DNA of 64,000 nucleotides from Blepharisma stoltei (lineage: Eukaryota; Ciliophora; Heterotrichea; Heterotrichida; Blepharismidae), in the NCBI GenBank assembly GCA_914767885.1, contig CAJZBQ010000037.1:248001-312000 (forward strand), written 5' to 3'. The notes under the pieces are model-generated. The model was not told where the DNA came from. It made no database searches and saw only the letters and a list, made by a program, of their open reading frames with translations. Shown piece by piece: positions 34,495 to 46,196 of the stretch; position 1 is the stretch's first letter; each line of letters opens with the position of its first letter. The translations under genes and the position numbers were made by a program.

Positions 34495-34746
34495 GCGCAA
34501 TTTAAATGGCAGTTAGGGGTTGGACATGGCCCTACAACCAAGCTCAGTGAGAGAAGTCCTGGACTTTCTTGAGAGTCTCAGCTTGAAGAGAAGTGCTCTA
34601 TACTGAGGCTGCTGTAGAAAGAGAGGTCTTAAGATGTTTGGGGACAGAAACAGATCGGCGATTAGACTTGTCTCACTTATTGTTAATCAGAGCTGTGTCC
34701 AACATGAGGCTACAAGGGAAATGGGCTTTATTCAATTTATACTTAA
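34495..34746 (+). mobile_element. Retroposon (SINE-like) copy 9, intergenic
   Basis: 252 bp between AAGACTTAT repeats (34486-34494, 34747-34755). 5' end CAATTTAAATGGCAGTTAGG; shares blocks with copy 5 (subfamily 3). Repeat is only 9 bp and partly AT-rich, so less certain than others. Confidence 0.65.
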
Positions 34747-34838
34747 AAGACTTATCCTTAATATTGGGTATTCATTTATCTATCTTTTATTTTTAATTGC
34801 TTTCTCGTTTATTATTGAGAGTAACAGTAACATCAAAA

Positions 34839-36403
34839 ATGCTGTCAAGACTTGTAAAACGCACAATAAGCATTTCAGCATTTAGAGGATATATCGCAAA
34901 TCCAGAACTCGCAAAATATATAATTTCTCCTCCCTATGATGTCCTTGACAGCAATGAAGCTCGAATTATGGCTCAAAATAACAAATGTTCATTTCTGCGT
35001 GTCAATAAGCCAGAAATCGAGCTGAGTCCTGAAACTGATCCATACTCTGAAGCTGTTTACTTAAAAGGATATGAAAATTTACAAAAATTCATAAGAAGAG
35101 GATGACTTATCAGAGAGCCTGTAAGGCGACTGTATATTTATGAATTAACGATGAACTCAAGAACCCAAATCGGAATTGTATCAGAGTCCTCAATTGATGA
35201 CTACTCTAACAATTTATTCTAATTTCCCATGGATGGCGTTATTATTTTGGCCTTGATTTTCCCACTGGAAAAATTTTTTGGTTTGACCAAACCATATGGT
35301 ACTGGTCGAACCAAAAAAATTTTTCCAGTGGGAAAATCAAGGCCAAAAAACAGTGCCATCCACAGTAAATTGCAATAATTAAAAAGCATGAACTCACAAG
35401 AGCCAAAAAGGAACAAGACAGAACTAAATTGACTGAAACGCAGAAGGCTAATGTAGGACCTGTTTTTCTTACTTATAAAGCAAAAGCTGAAATCGATAAT
35501 ATTGTACAGCAGATTATACAAAAGAAACCGCATATTGATGTAACCACAAATGATGAGGTAAGGCACAGGCTTTGAAAGTGCAATACAGGAGAAAACAGAA
35601 AGATAATAGATGAGTTTAAGCTGATTGACAAGTGCTATATTGCTGATGGGCATCATAGAGCAGCTTCTGCTTATAATGTGGCAAGAAAATTCAAAGATCA
35701 AGCTATTAAAGAAGGAAAAGACATTACAGGTGATGAAGATTTCAATAGCTTTTCGGGTGATTTTTTGGATGGCAAAATTTTGCAAAAAAACCGCAATTTT
35801 TTTGGAAAAAAGGGCAAATTTTCCAATAAAAAAAATTGTTATTTTTTGCAAATTTTTTTTTATATTAAAAATTCGTCCAGCTTTTTGTCGATTCATTTCC
35901 CTCACAATCAGCTCAAAATTTATGATTATAATCGTGTTGTTAAAGATCTTGGAGGGAAATCAAGTAAAACCCTGATTTCTGAGCTTTCAAGTAGCTTTGA
36001 AGTGTCTGAAATCATTGACCCCAAGCCTCAGAGAAAGCACATGTTCTCGATGTTTCTTGAAGGGAAATGGTGGGGACTAAGGCTAAAGGCAGAAGTAAAT
36101 GAGCAGAATCCAATAGAGAGGCTTGACTCTCAAATTCTGACAAATTTATGCTTGAAACCAATTTTAGGAATTGATGATCTTACGAAGAGCGACAGAATTG
36201 ACTTTGTAGGAGGGATCAGAGGTTTGAAAGAGCTTGAGAAAAGGTGTCATGAAGATTGCCAAGTGGCATTTGCGCTTTATCCAGTTGATGTTGAAGAGGT
36301 GATGGCTGTGGCAGATGCAGGGTTAATTATGCCTCCAAAGTCGACCTGGTTTGAACCAAAACCAAGGTCAGGACTTGTTGTTAGAGTGTTTGACTCCAAA
36401 TAG
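34839..36403 (+). CDS. DUF1015-family protein with two intervening segments
   Basis: Conserved family of unknown function with a HHR-type core. Visible: AFRGYIANPELAKYIISPPYDVLD near the start, KKHELTRAKKEQDR, YIADGHHRAASAYN, FPHNQLKIYDYNRVVKDL and the C-terminal MPPKSTWFEPKPRSGLVVR. Removing the TA-bounded foldback element (35217-35377) joins YSNNL to IKKHELT in frame. Removing 132 bp between AGCTTTT repeats (35747-35753, 35879-35885) joins EDFNSF to LSIHFPHNQ, which fits the family; that insertion has no stop codon. About 423 aa. In-frame TGA in RRGWLIREP is Trp. Confidence 0.85.
35217..35377. mobile_element. TA-bounded foldback element, 161 bp
   Basis: TA at 35215-35216 and 35376-35377. 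Arms of about 44 bp, nearly perfect (TTTTGGCCTTGATTTTCCCA and its complement), around a loop containing AAACCATATGG. Outer parts also pair weakly (GGATGGCGTTAT with GTGCCATCC). Confidence 0.85.
35754..35885. mobile_element. 132-bp stop-free insertion between AGCTTTT repeats
   Basis: No TA at both ends; the only shared boundary is AGCTTTT. It is a multiple of three and open in the host frame (SGDFLDGKILQKN.. FFYIKNSS), so it would be translated if retained. It shows partial internal inverted symmetry (GGATGGCAAAATTTTGC; ATTCGTCC). Confidence 0.6.
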
Positions 36404-36692
36404 CATAATATAGTGACTTAATGCTATTAATGTAACTGGCTCTTTAAACGCTATATCTTTTATTCTTCATGCTGCTTGCAATATTATATATTATGGATAG
36501 AAAAGATCAGTTTAATCAGTTATAAATTGAGATATCATATATCAGGAATAGAAAAAATCAGTTTCATCAATTTCAAAATAAAAGAATTATATTATACTTA
36601 TTAGACTATTAACTTCATCAATAAAATTAAATTAAGCTTATTTTATCTAGAGGATTTTGTGTTTACAATAATTTCAACTTCAAATAATAAAA

Positions 36693-39139
36693 ATGTCTCG
36701 AGAGCCAATTGCCGTCTATTTGCTCAGCATTCCATTTAACTGCGCAGTTTTTCTCACCAAATCTTCTGTGAAGATCCTATCTGTTCTGCTGACAAATTTT
36801 ATAGAAGTATACATAGTTCTTCTTCAAGCAATAAACTTCAGACGAAGCTTTATCGAATGGAGCATTAGTGGAATTCTCAAAACTGGACTCATTTTTGTGA
36901 CAGTTTTTGCGTATTTATGACTGTGAATTCTAGCAATTTATCTATTATGACACCAAGAACTGGCTGCTTTATCCTTGGCCTTCACAGTTTTAGAAATTAT
37001 AGTTACCATCTACTTAATACAAAAGAGCTTATCTCTAATCCCATCGCGCAGAAAAACAGAACTCAAGAATTTAATTGTTTCAGGCTTAAAAGACTTCACT
37101 TCATTTATCCTGACAATAGTGGCTGTTTTTTCAGTGCTTGGGATTTTCCATATGAATGGAGTGCCGAAGACTGCTGATGCATATTTTCAGTTCATCTTGA
37201 AGGTAATCAAAGAAGAAGTAATTGATCTTGCGAAATCTCCATTCCACATCATTCTATTAATCTTCCCTTGGAGATATTATTTATACATTAATGACAAGAG
37301 GACTTTGTCTTTTTTTGAGACAATCAGATTAGCTGTTTATCATTTTTTCCAAGGAGCCATTGATTTGCCTTTTATTGTTATGCTTGCAATTGAGCTTTGC
37401 TCACTTCTCTGAGCGAGTAAAATCATTGGAGATCTCTATTTCTTGAAAAAAACAATTTTATATAAAAATATTATATATTATCACAAAATTTCTAGGTAAT
37501 TCTATTATATTTTAAACAGCTTAGCTCCAAATAAATTAAATTAATTTTTATTTTCCATTTTTTGAATGGGGATTATTTCGAATAAAATTTATATTTAAAA
37601 ATAAATACCCTTTCAAAAAATTTGCTCACTCATAGAGAAGGAGTCAGTGATTCAATCAGGAAGAGCATATAAGCTCATTAGTCAGCAAAAGTTAAGTAGA
37701 GAAGCAATTTTCAAAGGAATGGTGAGGCTAGTTTTATTGATCGTTGCATTTTTGCTATCTATTGTGATTATCTGCACTATTGTCAGATCTATTGCATTTT
37801 TTGCCACTTTTGGCATAGATAAAAGAAAGCAGAAAAAGAAAGAAATTGATTACTTCTTTGAAATCTGCAGCCACGCATTTGACATTTTGCTTTTCCCACT
37901 TATTCTATTTGAGGCCCTGATTGTTATAATTCCTTTTTATAGACTAAGCCAGCTGGAATTCAATTTAAGTAGCTTCCTCAGCAAGAGCGAGAGCTACCGA
38001 AAGACTGCAGGAGACCTTTTTAAAGAAGTAAAAAATGAGCTAAAAGACCTTTTTTGTCTTTTCTTATTTATGCTAACTTTGCCTCTTTTATGAAGGTCAT
38101 TGCCATTTATTTTCAAGAAAAAGCAGGAAAGCTGAAGAAAGGAGGTGCTAAGCTTAGCTAGAATCTGTTTTTTTGATTTATTTGGCTTTTTTCTATTCCT
38201 TATTATACTTGGAACGCTATACAGGATCAGATTGATATCTAAGAGGCGAAAATCTTATAAAGAAAAACACTTTTTATTTTTAATGAAGGCAGTATGTTGG
38301 GAAATTTACCAAGACATTCTTATTTCTCCATATATCCTTATTATGATTCTGACTCCTTGGAGACTTTTTTACACTTTTTCATTTATTTTTGGCATCAGTA
38401 ACCTCAAGAAGCAAAGACAACATATAAAGGAGAACGGATTTCGGCCTATTGAAGACTATTTGACCTTGATATTTAGTATAATCCTCTTTCTCTCCGTTTG
38501 GCGAACAGCAGAAATTGCATCAATCATAATAACTCACATCAGACAAATTTGGCACGAAGAGCAAGTTACTTCTTCCCTATTCCGAAAAGTCTTCAGGAAG
38601 TTTGTGCAGCTATTAATTGACGTGATGATGTTTTTTATCATATGCCTTATCTTTCTGATGCTGATTGAAATCCCAAACCTTTTTAGGCGAATTAAGATGT
38701 TCTGCTTACTATACAAAGACAGAAGAGGAATCATCCTATTCAGCTACGTCAAGTCACTGCTACCTAAACCAAAAAATCAAGTCGCCAAGAAAAGTGTGGT
38801 CGATAAATTGAACAAAAACGTATTTTTCAATGTCTCATCATTTTTAGACATAGAAAGCTTGGGCAATGTTGCTCAGGCCAATAAGAAGTTCCATGATTTA
38901 ACAAGCTTTGCACCAGTTTGGAAAAATCAATATGAAGCATACTGGAAGCCACACTTGCCAGAAAGCTCGGTTAAAGAGATTGAGTGGGAAGATAACTATA
39001 AGAGGCTTGCAGTGGAAGGATTTTTGAATTATAAAGAGCAGAATAGGATGGTGAACTTGTCTGAGCAAGAAAGAGATTACAGGATGGGAGCGAGGGCGAT
39101 TATTTTAGAAGAATTCGTTATAGCGTCTGCACAGCTATA
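36693..39139 (+). CDS. Multi-TM protein with F-box domain
   Basis: One frame with TGA as Trp after removing a family-A MITE (37404-37646, join IELCS-VIQSGRAY). More than ten hydrophobic helices (for example ICTIVRSIAFFATFGI, FGFFLFLIILGTLYRI) alternate with short charged loops. Near the C-terminus is an F-box: NVFFNVSSFLDIESLGNVAQ..FHDL..VWKNQYEAYW. A membrane-embedded F-box protein is unusual; homologous layouts exist in ciliates by my recollection, not checked. The frame ends at SAQL just inside a foldback element (39138-39309). Removing it still leaves a TAA, so either this is the true end or the gene continues into 39326-40282. Confidence 0.65.
37404..37646. mobile_element. MITE family A, diverged, 243 bp
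   Basis: TCA repeats (37401-37403, 37644-37646), the complement of TGA. Termini CTTCTCTGAGCGAGTAAAAT and TTGCTCACTCATAGAGAAGG. Length is a multiple of three and the host frame resumes directly. Confidence 0.7.
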
Positions 39140-39309
39140 GTGTGCCTTGATTCATGCTTCTCTACAGCAGCTTGGAGCTCTGATGAGCTAACTAAAGGGA
39201 ATCCTTGTAAAAAGGATGTGTTTTGCCCACTTGGAGTTGACTTGTGACCTTTAGGTAGCTCATCAAAGCTCCAAGCTGTGTAGAGAAGCATACGTCAAGG
39301 CACGCTATA
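39138..39309. mobile_element. Foldback element with about 45-bp arms
   Basis: Arms TAGTGTGCCTTGATTCATGC.. and ..GCATACGTCAAGGCACGCTA pair over about 45 bp, including CTTCTCTACA and AGCTTGGAGCTCTGATGAGC. TATA flanks both ends. A fragment of the same family is at about 20605-20760. Confidence 0.75.
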
Positions 39310-39325
39310 ATGGTGCAAACACTAT

Positions 39326-40282
39326 ATGAGTCTATTCAGATTCCCTCACTTATTGGTGCTACCACTAAAGCTAACTACCTATCTTCTTTTGAAGAAAGAC
39401 TACAAAGCTTATTTTGCTAATCCAAGATACCCATTTCTCCAGTACAAGCTTTATATGGGCTATAACTCTTCCGCTGATTATGTCTCATCAAGGATCATCG
39501 CAAATTTCGAACCAAATGTGCAGAATTCAACGAGTTTCCACAAGATTCAGTTGAATTTTCCATATGGAGCTTCCATGCTACTGCTAATTATTGTAGAGCA
39601 TTTTGCATTTATAGTGTGCACTATTGATTTTTGGATCTTAAAAGCTTTATCATTTGGGTCAGCAATTCCTCTGCAAGGCTTAGTGATGGCAACAAATCCT
39701 CCAAAATACAAGTTCATAGCCTTTTTCTTGCAGTTGATCATGACTATTATTATTGTTCCTACAAAGATATTCATAGTCTTTTCCCCCTATTTGCTTGCCT
39801 GGCATTTCAGGCCTGATTTTTACGAGCTATGGTATCCTTGTTATAATCTATCTTTTGCTTTTATTGTTGCAGTAATGTGAACCAATATCGCTACAGTGGC
39901 TGTCTACATGCCTCATTTCCCTTATTTCAGGCCTCATCTGACCTTCAAATATCTCTTCTATTTTTTCATCAAGATCACATCAAAAATCTGCAAAGTGCTA
40001 GAAATTTTTTATCGTATAATCAAACCAAGTGGGAAAATCTTCGGAGCTTATAAGAAAATTCTAATAATCAGTGGTAGCTTTTTAAAGAACTGGGGACTTC
40101 TCGGAGATTTGATTTATTCTCCACTTGTGTTCATATGAATTTTTTGGCCTCTCACAATTCCCTACTTTTTCAATAACTGGAACTATTTAATCCCAGCTAT
40201 GCCAGCAACAGTTTTTCTGCTCATAAAGGGATACTCCACTGCTAAGAATACCTGGACTGGCAGTGACAAAAAGAATAATTAG
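39326..40282 (+). CDS. Multi-TM protein or second half of the preceding gene
   Basis: 318 aa with TGA as Trp (IVAVMWTNIAT, LVFIWIFWPLTIPY). Starts MSLFRFPHLLVLPLKL and carries about eight hydrophobic segments such as MLLLIIVEHFAFIVCTIDF and FIAFFLQLIMTIIIVP. It lies in the frame that continues from 36693-39139 after foldback removal, only 16 bp beyond the TAA. A separate gene so close on the same strand would be odd here, so a fusion broken by an unresolved intron is plausible. No family recognised. Confidence 0.6.
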
Positions 40283-40303
40283 ATTTAAATTAATTACTTA
40301 AAT

Positions 40304-41315
40304 ATGTTCTGGCTTTTCATTACTGGAGCACTTGGAGCTTCAATTCTAGGAGTCTCTCCAAAAAGTAATTGCGATTTAGTGCAATCTTTATATCAAGCAG
40401 AAGTCTTTAGCTGCCTGGATGGCTCTTTAGACGTCCCAGCAACCTTTATTAATGACAATTTCTGCGACTGCACTGATGGATCTGATGAGCCTGGCACCTC
40501 TGCTTGCAAGAATGGGCAGTTCTACTGTGCTGAGGACGGATACAGCCCTTTTACAATCCCTTCTTCAATGGTCGGCGACTCAATTTGTGGTATGACTTAT
40601 CTAGGATTGCTGTGATGGATCTGACGAAGAACCAGGAAAATGCCCTCACAACTGCAAGGATAAAAAGATGAAGTCTCAGGAAAATTTAAGGCAAAAATAT
40701 ACAGAGTGGCAACAAGGACTTGTAGCAAAATTAGCTGTAATTGCTCAGGCATCAGTAAATTTGCAGACAAAGGAGTATGAAATTAAGAAACATAAAGAGC
40801 TGAGAGAAGCTGGAGAAAAACAGAAAAAGGCTGCGTGGACTGTCGTTAAGTACTTGAATGAGCACCAAGGATGCAGTGAAGGGTCAGAAGAAAAATTTGA
40901 GTCAATCGGAAACACAATGGATGAGATGGTTGTGTCAGCTACTAACAAAATCAAAGATCTGGAGGACGAGCTGACTTATGATGTTGGAAAAGAAAAAGAG
41001 TTCTGGAACTTAATTGGGCTTTGCACTGATTATAAGGAAGCTAAATACACGTATACAGTCTGCTTTTATAAGGATGCTGTGCAAAAAGAAGGCTCAAGCC
41101 AGTTTCTCATTGGCAGGTGGAATGGGTTTGCTGAGGATTATCAGAAGATTTCGTTCACTGGAGGAGACAGATGTTACTCTGGGCCAGAGAGATCGCTGAC
41201 GTTAACATTGGAGTGTGGTCCTACAGTCAGACTTTATGGGCTTGAGGAGCCTGAAAGGTGCGTTTACACAGCGAAGTTGGTTGTGCCTGGAGCTTGCAAG
41301 CTGGACCAATATTAA
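40304..41315 (+). CDS. PRKCSH: Glucosidase II beta subunit (PRKCSH-like)
   Basis: Non-catalytic subunit of ER glucosidase II, which trims N-glycans. Signal peptide (MFWLFITGALGASILG), two LDLa-type motifs (NDNFCDCTDGSDEPGTSAC and, across the intron, CDCCDGSDEEPGKCPHNC), a coiled-coil middle and a C-terminal MRH domain (YTYTVCFYKDAVQKEG, IGRWNGF, CGPTVRLYGLEEPERCVY). About 331 aa, short because the long acidic linker of animals is absent. The intron at 40590-40604 looks like a 15-mer (GTATGACTTATCTAG), but the frame and LDLa motif need 16 nt removed. No retention signal HDEL; ends KLDQY. Confidence 0.9.
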
Positions 41316-41966
41316 ACTAAACTCTTCAGTCAATAAAATAGAGGCTGAGTAGATATAATTTATGATGCAGCCTAGGTGATTGCTGCTTAAAACTAAGCCT
41401 AATGCTTGAATCTAAATCGCAGATCTATTTGTGTCCTCAAGCCTTCAATAATTTTTGGTGCTAAGACAGTAAATTTTAATACTAACTTTAAGGCAGCAAA
41501 GGAATCTTAAAAGTTATATAGAGAATGCCAAATTGATTAGGCTTTAACATGAATGCATAAAGTATCAGAAGGACCCACTTGTCTCAGCATGATATAAGAT
41601 AAGTGATTCATCATATAAAAGCCATAAATATATTTATTATAATGGCCATCTGAAAATATCGAAAGCAAAAGGAAATGCATATTGATAATTATTTTATTAT
41701 TCTATCGGACAAACTTTGCTTGTATTGATTAATGATGAGGTCCTGACTAAATGATCATCGCTTCTTTTAGAAAGCAAATCTCTCTCTGATAGCTCATGAC
41801 TATTCTCCAGGCTTTTTTCTAAAAAAATGGCTAAAGTGAAGAATCGGCTTGGAAATTCAGGGTCAAAGATACACTAATATTACGCAAGTATAGTTCAAAT
41901 AAAAGATTTGGCAAAAATTGGAAAAAAAATGAAAATTGTACATATAAAAGGACCAACTACTAACTA
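41316..41966. other. Intergenic AT-rich DNA
   Basis: About 650 bp between convergent genes with no ORF, RNA or element end recognised. Confidence 0.5.
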
Positions 41967-44900
41967 ATAAATTCAGCTTCAGCATCAACTACAGCAAAAA
42001 CTGCAGCATCAGCTTCAGCTTCAGCTTCGACTTCTTCATCAACTTCCACATCAACTTCAGCATCAACTTCCGCATCAACTTCAGCATCAACTTCAGCATC
42101 AATTTCAGAATCAACTACATCAACTACTACAAATATAATAACATCAACAAAACAAAAACACAACACAGAGCTCTTCAATGTTGCAAAAGCTGAGTTTGTT
42201 TTTCCCAGTGAATCACCAATTTGCATTCCTCCAAGATTGGCCATCAGGAAATCACCCATCTTCAACTCTCCAAGCTCCACAAATAAAAAATACTTTCTTT
42301 TGATATTTGAGGCATCTTCATGTGGAGATCTTCTCTGTTGTTTTTAATATTTTCCAATTCCTGCATCCTTTGCCTTTTGTGTGCTATTTTATTGCACACT
42401 CCTTCATAAAATCCCATTAAAAACCCTCCAGCTTGAATAAGCCCAGAGATTGCTCCTAAAAGACTGCTAATCAAAGCAAAAAAGCTTTGCTTATAATTTC
42501 TTGACGTCACTAACCCTGAGTCACTCAAATTCAAAAGAATTTTTGCTCTCAGCGAGGTTTCAACGTGAATCCTGAATATGACTTACTCTGCCACCTTATG
42601 TGTAACTCCTTCTACAGGGCTAACTGGCATTGAGACATGATATCCTGTTTCTCCATCTTTTCAGTTAGAAGAATCTGTAAGAAAAACAGAAGGGATCATT
42701 TGGAAAGTAAATTGAGATGGAGTATGGCTTCTAAAGACCTGAGAAATATCTGACGGGTATAATAGCTTATAGACTTCACTTGATTCATTAGGAATTGAAG
42801 AAGTAGAGGAAACACTTACAGAAATAGCACTTGAATAACTGTTTAATTCTTCTAGAATTATATAAGCTGAGGCACCAGTGTCTAAAATACAATCATTACA
42901 AGTGAATGATATTTTGCAATCTGCACCTTGTGTCTCACAGACAGGGCCATGAAATTTTCCTTTCATGTTTTCTATTTGATAGGAAAGCTCGTTTACACAA
43001 GAATTATTACTTGTGCAAAAACCTCCATAATATAAAAATGTAGTTACTATTTTAATGTCTCCAGAAAAAGTGCTATATGTATTTACAAGGGACACAAGTG
43101 GAGCGAGTGCTTTGGATTCAGTCATGTTATCATAAGAGTAGCTTAAGATACTTATAATTGCAAATAAGATTGATAGCAGAATGAAAGCAACACTGAAGAA
43201 GCCACCAGTCGAAGTTTGTTTCTTATAGATTGGCTGATAAAGCTCAACATCATGCTTGTCATCATAAAGATCAAGTTTATGAAGATGCTTTCTGACTGAT
43301 CTAAAAGAGACTGCCACAATGCAAATAATTCCTATAAAAACTCCAAATGCAATTTCAAGCTCAAGAGTTATTTTGTCTGAAAATTCATATTTGGGCTTAT
43401 AAAGACTAGGCTGTGAGCTACTATAAGATTCTGAATGAGCTCTTATTCGAGGTTCAACCGTTCCTACAGGGCAAAACATCCCAGCTGGACATACCTTGCA
43501 GATGCTTGATCCTTGTTCTGAAGAAAAAGTCCCAAATAAGCAGGGATAACACTCTTCAGTTGCAGAGCAGCCTTTAGAGACACCGAAAGTCCCAACTGGG
43601 CATGGAACACAAGCTGCAGAGTTGAGAAGAGAAGAATAAGTTCCTTCAGGACAAGGTATACAATCATTTAAATATGTGCCCGTGCTACATGGTATAGTAA
43701 AGGGATCTGATGCATTGAATATAATTTCATAAAAAGAATTTCGTGCTTTATAAGATTGGACTTCTCCAAATATGGAGTCTCCTCCCCCATATAAAAAAAG
43801 CCGATCTCTAAAATGAGCAATTTCAGCTGAAAAAATCGGGGAAGGCAGGTGTCCAAGCTCAGTCGGACTTTGACTATTATCTAAATCTACAAGATAAATA
43901 GCATCATAAGCCCCTTCCATTCACTGTTCTCCTCCTACAAGGATCATATAGTTTTCTACATTTATAACTGCTGCCCTTGATAACGAAAAATTCCCAAACC
44001 CTTCATCTAGAACCACTTCTCAGGCACTTGACTGACAATTGAATCTCTGGATAGCTCCTATTGGATATGATGCCTCCCCTTCTCCTGAGGCAATATAAAA
44101 ATACACAACATTATCTATTTTCCTAATAAAGCATTTATTGTACATCTGAGGCTGCAAATTGTCCTTACTCCCATCATCAAGAAGTGTAAATTGATATGTG
44201 TTGATATCAAATATCCATAACTCACTCGTCAGTCCAGATATTGTTAGGCCTCCAAATATGAAAAACTGTACCTCTGAAGCAGCGCCACAAGCTCCAGCTC
44301 TAGGACTTGGATAGTAGTTATCAATCGGCACAACCTGCTTTCATACATTTGCATAGATTAAATACTCATAAAAATCATTTAAATATCCAGTGCTGTCTAT
44401 GCCTCCGAATACCAAGATTGTATCCAACATTAAGCTTGAAGCGTGACTGTGTCTTGGAGATGGAATTGATCCTGAAGGATTGATTTGGGTTCACTTATAG
44501 CTTGATAAATCGAATTTTCAAAAATCGTTCAAGCTAATTAAAAGTTACTAAGTTTGGTCTGAGTTTATACCACCAAATAGTCATAGATGATCTTGCTCTA
44601 CACAAAATGTGTGCATCATTCTGGCACCTGGGCCAATTGTGTTTGGAGATTCAGTTACCCACGCAACTGGTTCGATAGAAATATCAAATGAAATCATCAT
44701 ATTAACTGACTTTGTCAGCTGGGTTCCAGAGAATTCGTAGACTGTGGAGTTTATTAGTACATAGCCGCCTCCACAAGGGACTTTTTGTGAGTTCTCAAAT
44801 GGAACTTTTATTCATTTCTCTGGCAGGTTGAGATTTACCTTTCAAATATCATTATAATACTCTCCTTTGCTCCAGTCATAGCCAAGTATAACGTATAAGA

Positions 44901-45889
44901 AATTGTTGAGTATAGCCCGGACATCTTTATGGCTTGCCTTCCGACCTTTCTTGATTGAAAGATGGGAGCTTGATATGCATCCCAATCGCAGAACCCTGCA
45001 TATATGATTCTGCCACTTAGGAGTCGGTGAAACCAACATCAGTTGATTTCACCAAATCCTTTCTTTCCCGTCAAGAAAGATCGGAAAGCCAAACCATAAA
45101 GGTTTCAGACTATATATAGATTGTGTGAACAGCTCTTCCTTCAGGCTTTTCTCCTTTAATAGAAATCTCGAACCAATAAAAAGAGCTTAAATCATACCTA
45201 AACAGCCTTGTGTCATGGAATGGCTTACCATCACGATTTAAACCTCCTCACATATAAATCGAGTTATTATAATAAGTAATACTTGACCATTCTTGCGCTA
45301 AAGGAGGGTTTCCATTGTTGGCCAGCTTCGTCCAAATCATAGAAGTTCCATTTAAGCTGAATGCTAATTACATGTATAATGTATTATCTATACCTGATAT
45401 ATCTAGTCCTCCAAATATAGCATAATAAGAAATTCCATCTATGATAAAGGTGGTATATGCAGAATTTGCCCTGACGCCTGGAGTTTCTCCTTGAGGTTCA
45501 AGCTCTTTTCAAGCCATTAACCTCAAATTGAAGCATCAAAAATCTCCAGCTATGCCAGCAGCTGTTTTTCCTCCATATAATAGTATTCGCTGATTTTTAG
45601 AGTCAAAAAATAATGCAGTTGACTGCCGAGGATCTGGGACAGTAGATGTATATGGAACTATTGATTTTCAAGTTTTTTGGGTCAAATCAAATGATGCGAG
45701 GTCATTTGTGTAAGGTTTAATTATAGAATTTCCGCCAAATGTAAAGAGTTGATTGTGGTCTGGGTCATAAACTAGACTGCTTGAGAATTTTGTATCAGGC
45801 GGGAAACCGGTAGGAGGAATCAAGTTAATTTTCAGCGAGACTGCTTCTAGTATTATCAAAATTAAGACATTCTTTTTAATTGTGTTCAT
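41960..45889 (-). CDS. Kelch / GCC2-GCC3 transmembrane protein, interrupted by a foldback element
   Basis: Large surface-type protein. Signal peptide (MNTIKKNVLILIILEAVSLK), kelch repeats (DHNQLFTFGGNS, QRILLYGGK, YYAIFGGLDISG, FFIFGGLTISGLTSELWIF), ephrin-receptor-like Cys modules (CIPCPEGTYSSLLNSAACVPC..), a TM helix (IAFGVFIGIICIVAVSF), a second region with TMs. TGA is Trp many times. Removing 44911-45112 joins RAVHTIYI to LNNFLYVILGYDW. A 15-nt intron at 42572-42586 (GTAAGTCATATTCAG) joins VAE to IHVETS. Two problems: a TAA at about 45368, removable only as a 30-nt GT..AG unit, and a frameshift near 42285 (T6 run) before the final part ELGELKMGDFLMANLGGMQI, which ends in Glu/Asp/Val/Ala repeats. 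Confidence 0.75.
41968..42115. repeat. 12-bp tandem-like coding repeat
   Basis: Plus-strand units such as TCAGCATCAACT, TCCGCATCAACT and TCCACATCAACT repeat about ten times. In the minus frame they give EVDA/AEAE repeats at the C-terminus of the kelch/GCC protein. Confidence 0.7.
44911..45112. mobile_element. TA-bounded foldback element, about 202 bp
   Basis: Arms of about 43 bp with some mismatches: TATAGCCCGGACATCTTTAT and ATAAAGGTTTCAGACTATA ends, inner CCGACCTTTCTTGA against TCAAGAAAGATCGG. The whole-host frame test supports removal of 202 bp (one base over a multiple of three). Confidence 0.8.
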
Positions 45890-46196
45890 TTATATAACTC
45901 ATTGATTTCAATATATATAAATGAGAGATTTTGAAAATTCCCATAATTAATGAAATATAATCGAAAAATTTAACGAATAAAATATAGCTCTTTTGGCAAG
46001 TTCTATGGGATTTTAAGAAAATTCAAATCTTTAAGGGTTTTTGTTGAAATGGATATAGCTAATAAATCATCAAAAATGCTAAAATTTTATACTATCAATA
46101 TAGATTTTAAAATAAGATTTTTAAATAGGCTTTTCTCAAAAATGCTGATTATTTTATACGAAATTAATAGAAAATTTGGTATCAAAGAAAGTTAGC
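45890..46196. other. AT-rich intergenic DNA
   Basis: No feature recognised beyond AT richness. Confidence 0.5.

Noticed and set aside
35219-35905. 228-codon minus-strand ORF opposite the DUF1015 gene
   Set aside because: It runs through the foldback element and the stop-free insertion and is antisense to strongly conserved DUF1015 motifs.
42262-43920. Standard-code reading of the kelch/GCC region as several short separate genes
   Set aside because: All pieces lie in one frame separated only by TGA, which is Trp here, plus one 15-nt intron.
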